DNA from: Hymenobacter sediminis
GTDB lineage: Bacteria; Bacteroidota; Bacteroidia; Cytophagales; Hymenobacteraceae
Length of the DNA stretch: 64,000 nt
Direction of reading: 5' to 3'
Assembly: GCF_003231285.1 (NCBI RefSeq)
Contig: NZ_QKNS01000001.1
Coordinates: 310,001 to 374,000 of the forward strand
Shown here piece by piece: positions 10,450 through 18,228 of this stretch (positions are counted from its first letter, which is position 1; each line of letters begins with the position of its first letter). The notes under the pieces were generated by a model. The model was not told the DNA's origin. It was given only the letters and a program-made list of their open reading frames with translations, and made no database searches. Position numbers and translations under genes: made by a program.

Positions 10450-10746
10450 CTAGCTGCTTTTGCGGCGGGCGGCTAACAGGCTGCGTAGGGGCCCAGTGGC
10501 CGATTGCCACCACGTATGCCGACGGGCCGGACGTTCCAGGCGTGCATGAATCAGCTCCAACTCTTGGCGCAGCTGCTGGCGGCCGGCTAGTTGCAGGCCT
10601 TGGTAGAGGAGCTGTTGGGTAGCAACATCGGCGGCTAGTTCACCATCTACCAACTGGCGTACGCGCCACGCCTCGGCTTCAGCGGCCGTTGGCTGACCGA
10701 GCAGGTAGCGCTCCAGCTGGCGCAGGTATTCGAGGGCGGGGCGCAT
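10450..10746 (-). CDS. small protein encoded directly after ECF sigma factor
   Basis: A 98-residue, highly charged, helix-prone protein (many Glu, Arg, Gln, Leu) with no clear membrane segment. It begins 6 nt after the stop of the ECF sigma factor, so the two are translationally close. Position and size would suit an anti-sigma or accessory factor, but it lacks the zinc motif or transmembrane helix of known anti-sigmas. The N-terminal LEYLRQLERYLLGQPTAAEAEAW is compatible with the short cytoplasmic segment seen in Bacteroidota anti-sigma-like proteins. Function not shown by sequence. Confidence 0.7.
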   Translation of the reverse strand: MRPALEYLRQLERYLLGQPTAAEAEAWRVRQLVDGELAADVATQQLLYQGLQLAGRQQLRQELELIHARLERPARRHTWWQSATGPLRSLLAARRKSS

Positions 10747-10752
10747 GACAGA

Positions 10753-11298
10753 CTAAGCAGTAACCGTGGATACCAGGGCCCGAACGGAGTTGCGCAGGCG
10801 CTCCAGGCACTTAAACTTCTGTACCGTAGCCGAGCGCACCGTGCGGTATTGGTGCGTGGCCGCAATCTGCTCCAGCGGCTGCTGGAAGTAGTAGAAAGCC
10901 AGAAGAATATCCTTGCATCGCTCGCCTAGCCGCTCTACCTGCTCCAGCACCGCAAGCACGGGCTGCTCTGCCAATTCGGCTTCCGCTACCTCCGCGTGTT
11001 CGTCGGCAAGGGAAACAAGCGGCTGCCGGGTGCGGCGACTCAGCTCCTGTCGCCACAGGTTGCGGCACACGGCCACCAGGTAGGTACTGGCCGAAGCCGA
11101 CAGCACAAGCGTTTCGCCTACTACCTTCTCATAGAACGTAATCAGGGCATCATGGAACACGTCCTTGGCATCTTGGGCCGTGCCGCCGTGTTGCTGCACG
11201 TAGCGCCGCACCATCGGGAAGGTGTGCTGGTACAGGTGGGTGAGGGTTCGTTCCCGATCCGCGAGAAGCGCCTGCCGCAAAGCTGCTGTAGTTTCCAT
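10753..11298 (-). CDS. ECF-type RNA polymerase sigma factor
   Basis: A 181-residue sigma-70 family protein. Region 2 spans about residues 20-95: LTHLYQHTFPMVRRYVQQHG, then DAKDVFHDALITFYEKV, and the strand SASTYLVAVCRNLWRQELSRR that corresponds to the -10 recognition and melting helix. Region 4 spans about 120-175, with CKDILLAFYYFQQPLEQIAATHQY, then RTVRSATVQKFKCLERLR as the -35 recognition helix. The start is an ATG at 11298. It is followed after 6 nt by a small charged protein and then by clpP. Targets are unknown; envelope or stress control is typical of the class. Confidence 0.88.
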   Translation of the reverse strand: METTAALRQALLADRERTLTHLYQHTFPMVRRYVQQHGGTAQDAKDVFHDALITFYEKVVGETLVLSASASTYLVAVCRNLWRQELSRRTRQPLVSLADEHAEVAEAELAEQPVLAVLEQVERLGERCKDILLAFYYFQQPLEQIAATHQYRTVRSATVQKFKCLERLRNSVRALVSTVTA

Positions 11299-11400
11299 GA
11301 GAGGTAGGAGCCGAGGTGAGGTTCAGAATTCGTTCTGATAGTTAATCCGTTTTCTCGTCAACTATCACCCGGCTTCAACGAAATAATTCTTTGGCCGCAT

Positions 11401-12207
11401 CTACGGCTTGGCCAGCACATCTTGAATAACAGCCAGGTAATCAGGGGTATCGGTCATGCCGTTATGGCCTGCGCCGCGCAGGGTAACAAACTGGTCCTGG
11501 AGCTTCAGTAAGGATTTGAGCTGTAGCGCGCTCTGGTAGCTGATTATTTCGTCCTGGTCGCCGTGGAAAATGACGATGGGAGCAGCAACGCGGGGCAGCA
11601 CTTTATCCGTGTGCAGGGGGTAGCGCACAACAAAGCCCGGCACCCAAGGGTAGTGCTGCCGGGCCATGGCGCGCATGCTGGGGTAGGGCGCCTGCAGTAG
11701 GAGCAGGCGCGGATTGTGGCGCGAAGCTAACCACGCCGCCGCACCCGTGCCCAGCGAGTACCCTAGGATAACCGTTTGGTTTTCGGGGTAGTGCGCACCT
11801 ATCTGCTGGTAAGCCGCTTCCACATCGGCCAGCAGCTGCGCCTGACTAGTTATACGGCCCTCGCTTTTGCCGTAGCCCCGGTAGTCGAGCAGGAATACAT
11901 CGTAGCCCAAGCGCGTGTAGATAGGTGCTACCTCGCCCCAACTATCCAAGGCCCCACCATTGCCGTGCAGGTAGAAAATGAGGCCTTTCGCGTGTACCGA
12001 ATCGGCCCGGAACAACAACCCATTAAGGCGGGTGCCATCAGCGGCAGTCATCCAAAGCTCCTCAAACCGGCCGGGAAACCGAAAACGATAGTTTGGGGCC
12101 AGCCGGGTCGGAAAGAACAGCAGCCGCTCCTGCTGGAAATACAGCAACACGCACACGCCTATGTACAGCGCGGCTCCCAAACCTAGAATCCAGAGTAATA
12201 ATTTCAT
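11401..12207 (-). CDS. membrane-anchored alpha/beta hydrolase
   Basis: A 268-residue alpha/beta hydrolase with one N-terminal transmembrane segment or uncleaved signal (residues 3-24). Active-site elements are the oxyanion block FYLHGNGGALDSW, the nucleophile elbow GYSLGTGAAAW with its serine, an acid in FHGDQDEII, and the catalytic His in RGAGHNGMTD near the C-terminus. It resembles the ABHD13/YfhR group (serine aminopeptidase S33-type fold). The substrate cannot be read from sequence. It is likely on the periplasmic or cytoplasmic face of the inner membrane. The upstream lipoprotein gene lies 50 nt away on the same strand. Confidence 0.85.
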   Translation of the reverse strand: MKLLLWILGLGAALYIGVCVLLYFQQERLLFFPTRLAPNYRFRFPGRFEELWMTAADGTRLNGLLFRADSVHAKGLIFYLHGNGGALDSWGEVAPIYTRLGYDVFLLDYRGYGKSEGRITSQAQLLADVEAAYQQIGAHYPENQTVILGYSLGTGAAAWLASRHNPRLLLLQAPYPSMRAMARQHYPWVPGFVVRYPLHTDKVLPRVAAPIVIFHGDQDEIISYQSALQLKSLLKLQDQFVTLRGAGHNGMTDTPDYLAVIQDVLAKP

Positions 12208-12257
12208 AGCGTAACAGAGAAGGAAGAGGCTTTTAAAGAGCTGCCACCTTATACACG

Positions 12258-12770
12258 CTACCTCGCTTTATTTTCTAATAAGGTAGAATCAAGCTGAAAC
12301 GCTACAGTGCGGCTCAAGCTCTGCCGCTTGTGATTACGATCTGTATAATGTACACGCAACCGTACATGATAAGTGTTGCTGCTTAACGATATGGGAGTTA
12401 GAGTTCCGGTAATATCAGGGAAATCATGTGCAAACATGCCTCCTCCATACTGAAAGCCACTAATCATGAACGTGCTATCAGAGGCTACCACCCGTTTGCC
12501 AAGAGGCCAGGTTTCGGGCCGTAACGCTTGTAGGAAAATAACGGTAGCCTGGGTACGGTGAGCTACACGATGATTACCCCGTTTACTTGAGTAGCGAAAT
12601 ACGGTGAAGTCTCCCGGTACTACTGTCTCTAGCCCATTCACCTTAGCATTAGGGGCGTAAAGTGCGCTTGTTTGAACGTGGTCAGAAAATCGATAACGAA
12701 AGGAATGGCAATTGCTGAATAAGCAAAGAAAGGATAGGAAGAAGATACTAAGGAAGTGGTGCAACCTCAT
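12258..12770 (-). CDS. putative lipoprotein of unknown function
   Basis: A 170-residue protein with a hydrophobic N-terminus (residues 5-20) ending LFSNC, a weak lipobox with Cys21. The remainder is beta-rich (VRLRVHYTDRNHKRQ, TVAFQLDSTLL). The gene is clearly less GC-rich than its neighbours, which hints at recent acquisition or relaxed constraint. It ends 50 nt before the alpha/beta hydrolase and begins 13 nt downstream of the moaA stop, all on the minus strand. I do not recognise the family. Confidence 0.6.
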   Translation of the reverse strand: MRLHHFLSIFFLSFLCLFSNCHSFRYRFSDHVQTSALYAPNAKVNGLETVVPGDFTVFRYSSKRGNHRVAHRTQATVIFLQALRPETWPLGKRVVASDSTFMISGFQYGGGMFAHDFPDITGTLTPISLSSNTYHVRLRVHYTDRNHKRQSLSRTVAFQLDSTLLENKAR

Positions 12771-12783
12771 AGCTTGTACCTAA

Positions 12784-13791
12784 CTACCCCCCAATCGTGC
12801 TCATGGACTCGAAGCTGAGCTGGTGCAGGGGGCGCTGTTGCTCGGCCTCAAAGCCATTGGCGGCGCGGTTGCGGAAGGCGGAGATGAGGGCGGCCACAAG
12901 GTCGGCATCGGAGGCGCCGCCGCGCAGCAGGGCCCGGATGTCGAGCACGCCTTGGTCGTAGAGGCAGGTTTTAAGGCCGCCTTCGGCCGTGAGGCGGATG
13001 CGGTTGCAGGTGCCGCAGAAGGTGCGCGAGTAGGCCGCAATAATGCCCAGGCGGCCCTGGTGGCCGGCCACGGTGTAGTGCGAGGCCGTGTCGCCGGGGC
13101 GGGTAGCTACTGGCGTCAGCTCGCCCAGGTTTAGCTCTAGGTGCTGCCGGATGCGGTTGTGATTCCAGGGTAGGGTAGCAGCGTGACTGCCTCCGTTGAA
13201 GGGCATCTCCTCGATGAAGCGCACGTCCACGGGCAGGTCGCGGGTTAGTTCAGCTAGGGGCAGAATATCCTGGATGTTCTGGCCATCCATTACCACAGCA
13301 TTGATTTTCACCCGGATGCCGGCCGCCAGCAACGCATAGAACGTGTCCATGACGCGGGGCAGCTCGTCGCGGCGGGTAATGCTGGCGAAGCGAGCCCGGT
13401 CCATGGTATCGAGGCTCAGGTTCACGGCTTTTACACCCATGCGAGCCAGTTCCGGCACATGAGGGGCCGTGAGCACGCCATTGGTGGTCATGGTAAGCTC
13501 CTCAATACCCGGAATTGTGCTCAGCCGACTCATGAACGGCACCAGGTCGCGGCGCACGAAGGGCTCCCCTCCGGTTAGACGTACCTTGCGCACGCCCAGT
13601 CCGGCCATCACCGCTACTAACCGCTCCATTTCCTCGTAGGTCAGTAGCTGTTGCTTGGGCAGGTATTGGATGCCTTCCTCGGGCATGCAGTAGAAGCAGC
13701 GCAGGTTGCAGCGGTCCGTAACGGCCAGGCGCAGGTATTCCAGCGGGCGGCCGTGGTTATCAAATAAAACGGACGGTACAGGAGCAGACAT
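12784..13791 (-). CDS. moaA: GTP 3',8-cyclase MoaA (radical SAM)
   Basis: MoaA opens molybdenum-cofactor synthesis by converting GTP to 3',8-cyclo-GTP, which MoaC turns into cyclic pyranopterin phosphate. The 335-residue product starts at the ATG at 13791 (MSAPVPSVLFDNHGRP); the frame extends further upstream, but those residues are low in complexity and unlike MoaA. The N-terminal radical-SAM cluster is Cys28-x3-Cys32-x2-Cys35 (CNLRCFYC). The second 4Fe-4S site is Cys259, Cys262 and Cys276 (CGTC then KTC). The SAM-binding GGEP motif is at residues 74-77, and the essential C-terminal Gly-Gly is present. It is transcribed divergently from moaD. Confidence 0.97.
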   Translation of the reverse strand: MSAPVPSVLFDNHGRPLEYLRLAVTDRCNLRCFYCMPEEGIQYLPKQQLLTYEEMERLVAVMAGLGVRKVRLTGGEPFVRRDLVPFMSRLSTIPGIEELTMTTNGVLTAPHVPELARMGVKAVNLSLDTMDRARFASITRRDELPRVMDTFYALLAAGIRVKINAVVMDGQNIQDILPLAELTRDLPVDVRFIEEMPFNGGSHAATLPWNHNRIRQHLELNLGELTPVATRPGDTASHYTVAGHQGRLGIIAAYSRTFCGTCNRIRLTAEGGLKTCLYDQGVLDIRALLRGGASDADLVAALISAFRNRAANGFEAEQQRPLHQLSFESMSTIGG

Positions 13792-13946
13792 ACTCGGAGG
13801 GAAGAAAACACAGGCTTCAAGTGAAGTCCTGAAACAAACAACGTAAATCAGACTTTTCCGTTCGGGTGAAGGGCGCGGCTGCCCGCTCAGGTTACTCCTC
13901 CCGGCCAAGCCAACCCGTTCCATCACGACGAACACGTAGATAACCA

Positions 13947-14189
13947 ATGAACTTGAAAATTGCTTTGTTCGGCATTGCCCGCGAAATCGTGGGGCAGTCG
14001 TCGCTGGAGGTTTCGGCGCCGGAAGGCCAGTCGGTGCAGGCGCTCCTGGCGGGGCTGCGGGAGCAGTATCCGGCCCTTGGGGGCCTGTCAAGCCTGGCCG
14101 TAGCCGTGAACAACGAGTACGCCGAAGAAGAAACGACCCTCACGGAGCGCGACGAAATTGCCCTGATTCCGCCGGTGAGTGGAGGGTAG
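13947..14189 (+). CDS. moaD: molybdopterin synthase sulfur-carrier subunit MoaD
   Basis: An 80-residue ubiquitin-fold sulfur carrier ending in Gly-Gly (IPPVSGG), the tail that is adenylated by the MoeB-type enzyme and then thiocarboxylated. The start MNLKIALFGIAREIVG and the segment VAVNNEYAEEETTLTERDEIALIPP are typical of the family. It lies divergent from moaA (155 nt apart) and upstream of moaE on the same strand, with a 250-nt repeat-bearing gap between. Confidence 0.95.
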   Translation: MNLKIALFGIAREIVGQSSLEVSAPEGQSVQALLAGLREQYPALGGLSSLAVAVNNEYAEEETTLTERDEIALIPPVSGG

Positions 14190-14207
14190 GACTTTGGTTT
14201 GATAATG

Positions 14208-14397
14208 CAGAACGTCATGCTGAGCTTGCCGAAGCATCTCGCGTGCTGACGTTGCCACACTAACCGTCATGCCTGATCTGGCGTCCGCGGAGTCGAAGCA
14301 TCTCTACCGCTTCGTTACCATAGGCCTAGGCCAGTTGATTAGCCAGCACGCGAGATGCTTCGACTACGGCTGCGCCTTCGCTCAGCATGACGTTCTG
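14208..14397. repeat. composite inverted-repeat element (family B) between moaD and moaE
   Basis: The ends read CAGAACGTCATGCTGAGC and its exact complement, starting at 14208 and ending at 14397. Inside are GAAGCATCTCGCGTGCTGACGTT at one side and CAGCACGCGAGATGCTTCGA at the other. The interior also contains a second partial unit. It shares the TCGCGTGCTGACGTT segment with family A loops and the CATGCTGAGC ends with the element at 51989, so it appears to be a hybrid or nested copy. Confidence 0.7.
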
Positions 14398-14440
14398 ATT
14401 TACCTGTCACCATTTACTTCACCGCCCCATCACCTCCACT

Positions 14441-14860
14441 TTGATTCACATCGACTTAACCGATCAGCCCATTGACGTAGCCGCGGCCCTGCGCACGGTG
14501 GAAGACGACGGAGCCGGCGCTATCAACACATTCATTGGCGCGGTGCGCAACAAGAGCACCGGCCGCCCTGTGGTACGCCTCGAGTATGAGGCCTACGACA
14601 GCATGGCCCTGCACCAGCTCCGCAAAGTAGCCGAGCAGGCCGTGGAGCAGTGGCCGATGCTGAAGAAAGTCACCGTCATTCACCGCAAAGGCACCCTCTA
14701 CATCGGCGACGTAGCTGTGGTAGTAGCCGTATCCACGCCTCACCGCGCCGAGAGCTTCGCCGCCTGCCAGTACATCATTGACACCCTGAAGCAGGTAGTA
14801 ACTATCTGGAAAAAGGAGTTTTACGAGGACGGTGACGTATGGGTAGCGGCCCACCCATAG
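14441..14860 (+). CDS. moaE: molybdopterin synthase catalytic subunit MoaE (TTG start)
   Basis: MoaE transfers two sulfurs from MoaD to cyclic pyranopterin to make molybdopterin dithiolene. The 139-residue product has the family blocks GAINTFIGAVRNKSTGR, LEYEAYDSMALHQL, the basic active-site stretch IHRKGTLYIGDVAVVVAVSTPHR, and KKEFYEDGDVWVA near the end. The only start that gives the normal N-terminus is a TTG at 14441; no in-frame ATG lies near it. A pyrimidine-rich, TCACC-containing leader precedes it. It follows moaD on the same strand. Confidence 0.95.
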   Translation: MIHIDLTDQPIDVAAALRTVEDDGAGAINTFIGAVRNKSTGRPVVRLEYEAYDSMALHQLRKVAEQAVEQWPMLKKVTVIHRKGTLYIGDVAVVVAVSTPHRAESFAACQYIIDTLKQVVTIWKKEFYEDGDVWVAAHP

Positions 14861-14920
14861 CAGAGCAAATAAGCAAAGCTCCCGTTACCTAAAACTACTT
14901 TTTAGAATTAGTCCTGACCG

Positions 14921-15010
14921 TCCTGTCGAGCTGGTCGAGACATCTCGCTCGAATCGTTGGGGTAGTAATCCAACGTCAGCACGCGAGATGTCTTGACCAG
15001 TTCGACAGGA
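14921..15010. repeat. dispersed inverted-repeat element, family A, copy 2
   Basis: 28-nt arms at 14921-14948 and 14983-15010 pair with two mismatches (arm TCCTGTCGAGCTGGTCGAGA). The 34-nt loop starts TCGAATCGTTGGGG and ends AACGTCAGCAC, nearly the exact complement of the loop in the 5666 copy. It lies between the convergent moaE and mob genes. Confidence 0.85.
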
Positions 15011-15072
15011 CCGTTCTGTGAACAGCACTTCAGTCAACTACTCTTAGTGTGCTTCTTTGAGAGAATACGGTT

Positions 15073-16260
15073 CTACCCCAATTCCTGCCGAGCTTGCTCT
15101 GCTTCCTCCGGGGTGTTCACGTTGCGTAGCTCCTGGGGCGCGGGTGGGGGTAGCAACTCAATATCGGAGTTGATGAGCGACTTGCGGGGGCAACTGTAGC
15201 CCATGCTCAGAAAACGCAGCAGGGTAACGTAACTGCCGGGCTCCCAGATGGTGATGAGCGGCTCGGGCCACTCGTTTTCGGGGCTTTGGTAGGCTGTGGC
15301 CATGCGGGCCGGCTGGCGGTGCGCTACCAGGTGGCCAAGGGTAGTTTCGGAGAGGAAGGGCAGGTCGCAGGCCACTACCAGCCAGGCGGCGTTGGGGTCG
15401 AGGCGGAAGGCAGAGAGCAAGCCGCTTAGCGGGCCCAGATCAGCGAAGGTGTCGGGCAGGGGGCGCAGGCCGGCGTACTCCAGCTCCATCACCTGATCGG
15501 GGCGGCAGGAAACGTGCACATCCTGGCAGAACTGGGCCAGCAACTCGGCGGCGTGGGCGCGTTGCTCCCGGCCTTCGTGGTAGCTGAGTTTACCCTTATC
15601 CTGGCCCATGCGTTGGCTGCGCCCACCGGCCAGCACCAGTCCCCGCAGGGGCGGTGCGGCAGCGTGCCACTCCCGCAAAATCAGGTCAGACAGGGTTTCG
15701 GTATCGTGGAGGGGTAGGACGGGCACGTTGGCTTCAGCGAGGTGCGCGCGCAGGTAGGCGGGCACTTCGGTTACACCTTCGGGCAAAAGCAGGGCGCGCA
15801 CGTCGGTAAGGCGGTCGAGCTTTTTCTCCACGGGTTTGGCCGGGTCCAGAATCACGAGCTGCTGCCGGGCCCGGAAGTGGTTGCCGTTCACCAGCACCAG
15901 GCTCTGGTGCTGCAGCCACTCCTGTTGGCTAAACTTGTCGATTCCGCGCTTCAGATTCAGGCGCGTGAAGGTGATTTTGTCGGTCAGCTCGGCGGCTGCG
16001 CCGGCTTGCAGCACGGCATCCTGACCCCCAGTGCCGCCCTGAGCCGCGTCGTCACCGGCGGCGTGGTCGGCATCTACGTAGGCTACGCGTAGGGTAGGGG
16101 AAAGCAGCGGCAGTAGTCGAGCCGCTAGCTCCTTGATCTTGCCACAGGGTGCCCCCAGAATAGCCAACTCATGGCGGCCAAACTCACCGAAATCAGGCCG
16201 GGCAAGCTGGGCATGCTTGGTGCGGGGCGTGGGGGTAGCAGAAGGCTGGTTATCCGGCAT
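15073..16260 (-). CDS. mobA: molybdenum cofactor guanylyltransferase MobA fused to an N-terminal MobB-like domain
   Basis: A 395-residue fusion. Residues 206-395 are MobA, which adds GMP to Mo-molybdopterin to make the MGD form used by FdhF-type enzymes. The nucleotide loop LVLAGGRSQRMGQDKGKL (207-224) and VVACDLPFLSE are present. Residues 25-200 resemble MobB, the GTP-binding partner, but the Walker A loop is degenerate: GAPCGK at 36-41 in place of a full GxxxxGK(S/T). The N-terminal part may therefore bind without hydrolysing GTP. The gene overlaps moaC by 11 nt (start inside the moaC 3' end), so the two are translationally coupled. It converges on moaE across a repeat. Confidence 0.88.
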   Translation of the reverse strand: MPDNQPSATPTPRTKHAQLARPDFGEFGRHELAILGAPCGKIKELAARLLPLLSPTLRVAYVDADHAAGDDAAQGGTGGQDAVLQAGAAAELTDKITFTRLNLKRGIDKFSQQEWLQHQSLVLVNGNHFRARQQLVILDPAKPVEKKLDRLTDVRALLLPEGVTEVPAYLRAHLAEANVPVLPLHDTETLSDLILREWHAAAPPLRGLVLAGGRSQRMGQDKGKLSYHEGREQRAHAAELLAQFCQDVHVSCRPDQVMELEYAGLRPLPDTFADLGPLSGLLSAFRLDPNAAWLVVACDLPFLSETTLGHLVAHRQPARMATAYQSPENEWPEPLITIWEPGSYVTLLRFLSMGYSCPRKSLINSDIELLPPPAPQELRNVNTPEEAEQARQELG

Positions 16261-16738
16261 GATGAAAATCCTGTTTGCCGCCGGTTTTTTCCAGCAGGCG
16301 CGTTTCCTGAATTACAATGTTGTGCGACAGCGCCTTGCACATATCATAAATGGTGAGAGCCGCCACCGAGGCACCGGTTAGGGCCTCCATTTCCACGCCG
16401 GTTTTGCCGGTTACGGTGGCCGTGCACTCAATCAGCACGGCGTCTTCCCCATCCACTTCAATGCGCACCTGGCAGTCGTCGAGGCCCAGCGGGTGGCAGA
16501 GCGGAATCAACTCCGAGGTGCGCTTGGCCCCCATGATGCCGGCCAGAATAGCCGTTTGGAACACGGGGCCCTTGCGGGTGGGCAGGTCGCCTTCTTTCAC
16601 GAGGGCCATGATGTCGGGGCCGAGCACCACGCGGCTGCGGGCCCGGGCCACGCGGCGGGTGGGCGTTTTCTGGCCCACATCAACCATAGCCGGCTGCCCG
16701 GCGGCGTTGAGGTGGGTGAGTTTGGGAGAGTCAGACAT
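16250..16738 (-). CDS. moaC: cyclic pyranopterin monophosphate synthase MoaC
   Basis: MoaC converts the MoaA product to cyclic pyranopterin monophosphate. The 162-residue product from the ATG at 16738 contains the family blocks MVDVGQKTPTRRVARA, KRTSELIPLCHPLGLDDCQV with the active-site histidine, VTGKTGVEMEALTGASVAALTIYDMCKA, and the C-terminal LLEKTGGK. An upstream in-frame ATG at 16870 adds 44 residues that derive from a repeat and is rejected. It overlaps the mob fusion gene by 11 nt and is divergent from moeA. Confidence 0.96.
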   Translation of the reverse strand: MSDSPKLTHLNAAGQPAMVDVGQKTPTRRVARARSRVVLGPDIMALVKEGDLPTRKGPVFQTAILAGIMGAKRTSELIPLCHPLGLDDCQVRIEVDGEDAVLIECTATVTGKTGVEMEALTGASVAALTIYDMCKALSHNIVIQETRLLEKTGGKQDFHHAG

Positions 16739-16981
16739 AGTAGCTGTAGAGACGCATCTTTGCGCGCAGTCGTTGCGAATAGTAAACAAACCGGCTAGAC
16801 CAGTACTTTGCTTTTTCGCTGTGGATATTGTCATTCCGAGCACAGCGAGGAGTCTGGGTTCACCATTCAAGGAGATAACTCAGATGCCTCGTCTCTGCTT
16901 GATGCGCCACATGCACGGAATGACATCATCCTGCAAGAAGAAGCGCAAAGATGCGCTTCCGTAACCGCTCTGCCCCTGCTT
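16739..16981. other. moaC-moeA divergent intergenic region with nested repeats
   Basis: A 243-bp divergent gap. A 12-bp perfect inverted repeat (GCATCTTTGCGC at 16754-16765 and its complement at 16943-16954) flanks the 16830-16924 element. Both upstream-extended frames of moaC and moeA run into this repeat and give the spurious peptide style seen with such elements. Confidence 0.6.
16830..16924. repeat. GTCATTCCG-ended intergenic repeat
   Basis: A 95-bp unit bounded by GTCATTCCG and CGGAATGAC, with a GAGCACAGCGAGGAGTCT interior of the kind common in intergenic repeats of Bacteroidota. It is not homologous to family A. It probably explains the HSEHSEES-like string in the false upstream extension of moeA. 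Confidence 0.6.
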
Positions 16982-18226
16982 ATGATATCCGTTGAAGAAG
17001 CCACCCGTTTTGTTGCCGCTACCGTCCGCCCGCTGTCCGTGGAGTACCTGTCGCTACCCCTGGCGGCGGGCCGAATCCTGCGCGAAGACCTGCGGGCCGA
17101 CCGGGACTTCCCGCCCTTCAACCGGGTAGCCATGGATGGAATTGCCCTGCGCTTTGCTGCTGTAGAAGCCGGCCAGCCGGAGTTTCGCATCGAAAGCACC
17201 CAATTTGCAGGCCAGCCGCCTACCCCCCTGCACGACCCGGAAGCTGCCGTGGAAATCATGACCGGTGCGGCCCTGCCCGAGGGAGTGGATACCGTCATTC
17301 GCTACGAAGATCTTACGTTCCGCACCGATGCCGATGGGCAGCGCTACGCCACCGTGCAGGCCCTACCTCCTCGGCAGGGCCACAACGTACATGCCCGCGC
17401 CGCCGACCGCCGCCAGGGCGACCTGCTGGTACCCGCTGGCACCCGCCTGGAGCCCGCCGAAGTAGCGGTGGCGGCTACCATCGGGGCGGCTACGGTGGCC
17501 GTCACGCGCCGCCCCCGCGTGGCCGTGGTCAGTACCGGCGACGAGCTAGTGCCTATCACGGAGCAACCCGCCGCCCACCAAATTCGGCGCTCCAACGCCC
17601 TGATGCTGCAGGCCGCCGCCTGGCAGGCCGGGGCCGAGGCTGAAACCTTTCATTTCAACGATGACCCTGAGGCCCTGCGCCTGGGCCTGCCCGCCCTGCT
17701 GGAAGGCTTTGACGCGGTGATTCTGAGCGGAGGTGTATCCAAGGGCAAGGCCGATTTTCTGCCGGAAACCCTGCGGGAATTGGGCGTAGAGCAGGTGTTT
17801 CATGAGGTGCAGCAGCGGCCTGGTAAGCCGTTCTGGTTTGGGCAGCAGCCCGGCGGCGCGGTGGTGTTTGCCCTGCCCGGCAACCCGGTTTCTACCTTCG
17901 TGAACTTCTACCGCTATGCCCGTCCGTGGCTGCTAGCCGTGCAGCAACCTACCATTGAAGCTACCGATTCACCGGTTACGGCTTGGCTCGGCGGTCCGGT
18001 TTCAGCCGTGCTTACCGAGGATGTACAATTCAAGCCCCGCCTCACCCACTTCCTGCTCGTGAGTTTGGAAGCTGGTCCCGATGGTAGCCTGCTGGCTACC
18101 CCCGAGCGGGCCGGCGGCTCCGGCGACATGGCCAGCCTGCTGACCTCGGCGGGTTTCCTGGAACTGCCGCCGGAACAGGAGCTGTTTCCGGCCGGCACAG
18201 TGCTGCCAGCGTGGCGTTGCCGGTAG
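16982..18226 (+). CDS. moeA: molybdopterin molybdenumtransferase MoeA
   Basis: MoeA inserts molybdate into adenylylated molybdopterin. The 414-residue product (E. coli 411) starts at the ATG at 16982 (MISVEEATRFVAA); the frame is open to 16808, but that part is repeat-derived. Family features are the N-terminal FPPFNRVAMDGIALR, the middle VEIMTGAALPEGVDTVIRYED, the MPT-binding VVSTGDELV, SGGVSKGKADFL, and RPGKPFWFG followed by ALPGNPVSTFV, and a small C-terminal beta domain. No MogA/MoaB adenylyltransferase is found in the window, so that step must come from elsewhere. Confidence 0.95.
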   Translation: MISVEEATRFVAATVRPLSVEYLSLPLAAGRILREDLRADRDFPPFNRVAMDGIALRFAAVEAGQPEFRIESTQFAGQPPTPLHDPEAAVEIMTGAALPEGVDTVIRYEDLTFRTDADGQRYATVQALPPRQGHNVHARAADRRQGDLLVPAGTRLEPAEVAVAATIGAATVAVTRRPRVAVVSTGDELVPITEQPAAHQIRRSNALMLQAAAWQAGAEAETFHFNDDPEALRLGLPALLEGFDAVILSGGVSKGKADFLPETLRELGVEQVFHEVQQRPGKPFWFGQQPGGAVVFALPGNPVSTFVNFYRYARPWLLAVQQPTIEATDSPVTAWLGGPVSAVLTEDVQFKPRLTHFLLVSLEAGPDGSLLATPERAGGSGDMASLLTSAGFLELPPEQELFPAGTVLPAWRCR

Positions 18227-18228
18227 GG

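Noticed and set aside
12258..14091. Horizontal transfer of the lower-GC lipoprotein and an extended moaA start at 14091
   Set aside because: The lipoprotein is AT-richer but has no mobile element beside it, so transfer is not shown; the extra 100 codons before 13791 are low-complexity and do not belong to MoaA.
16808..16981. N-terminal extension of moeA to 16808 and of moaC to 16870
   Set aside because: Both extensions translate the intergenic repeat (strings such as HSEHSEES) and are absent from normal MoeA/MoaC proteins.
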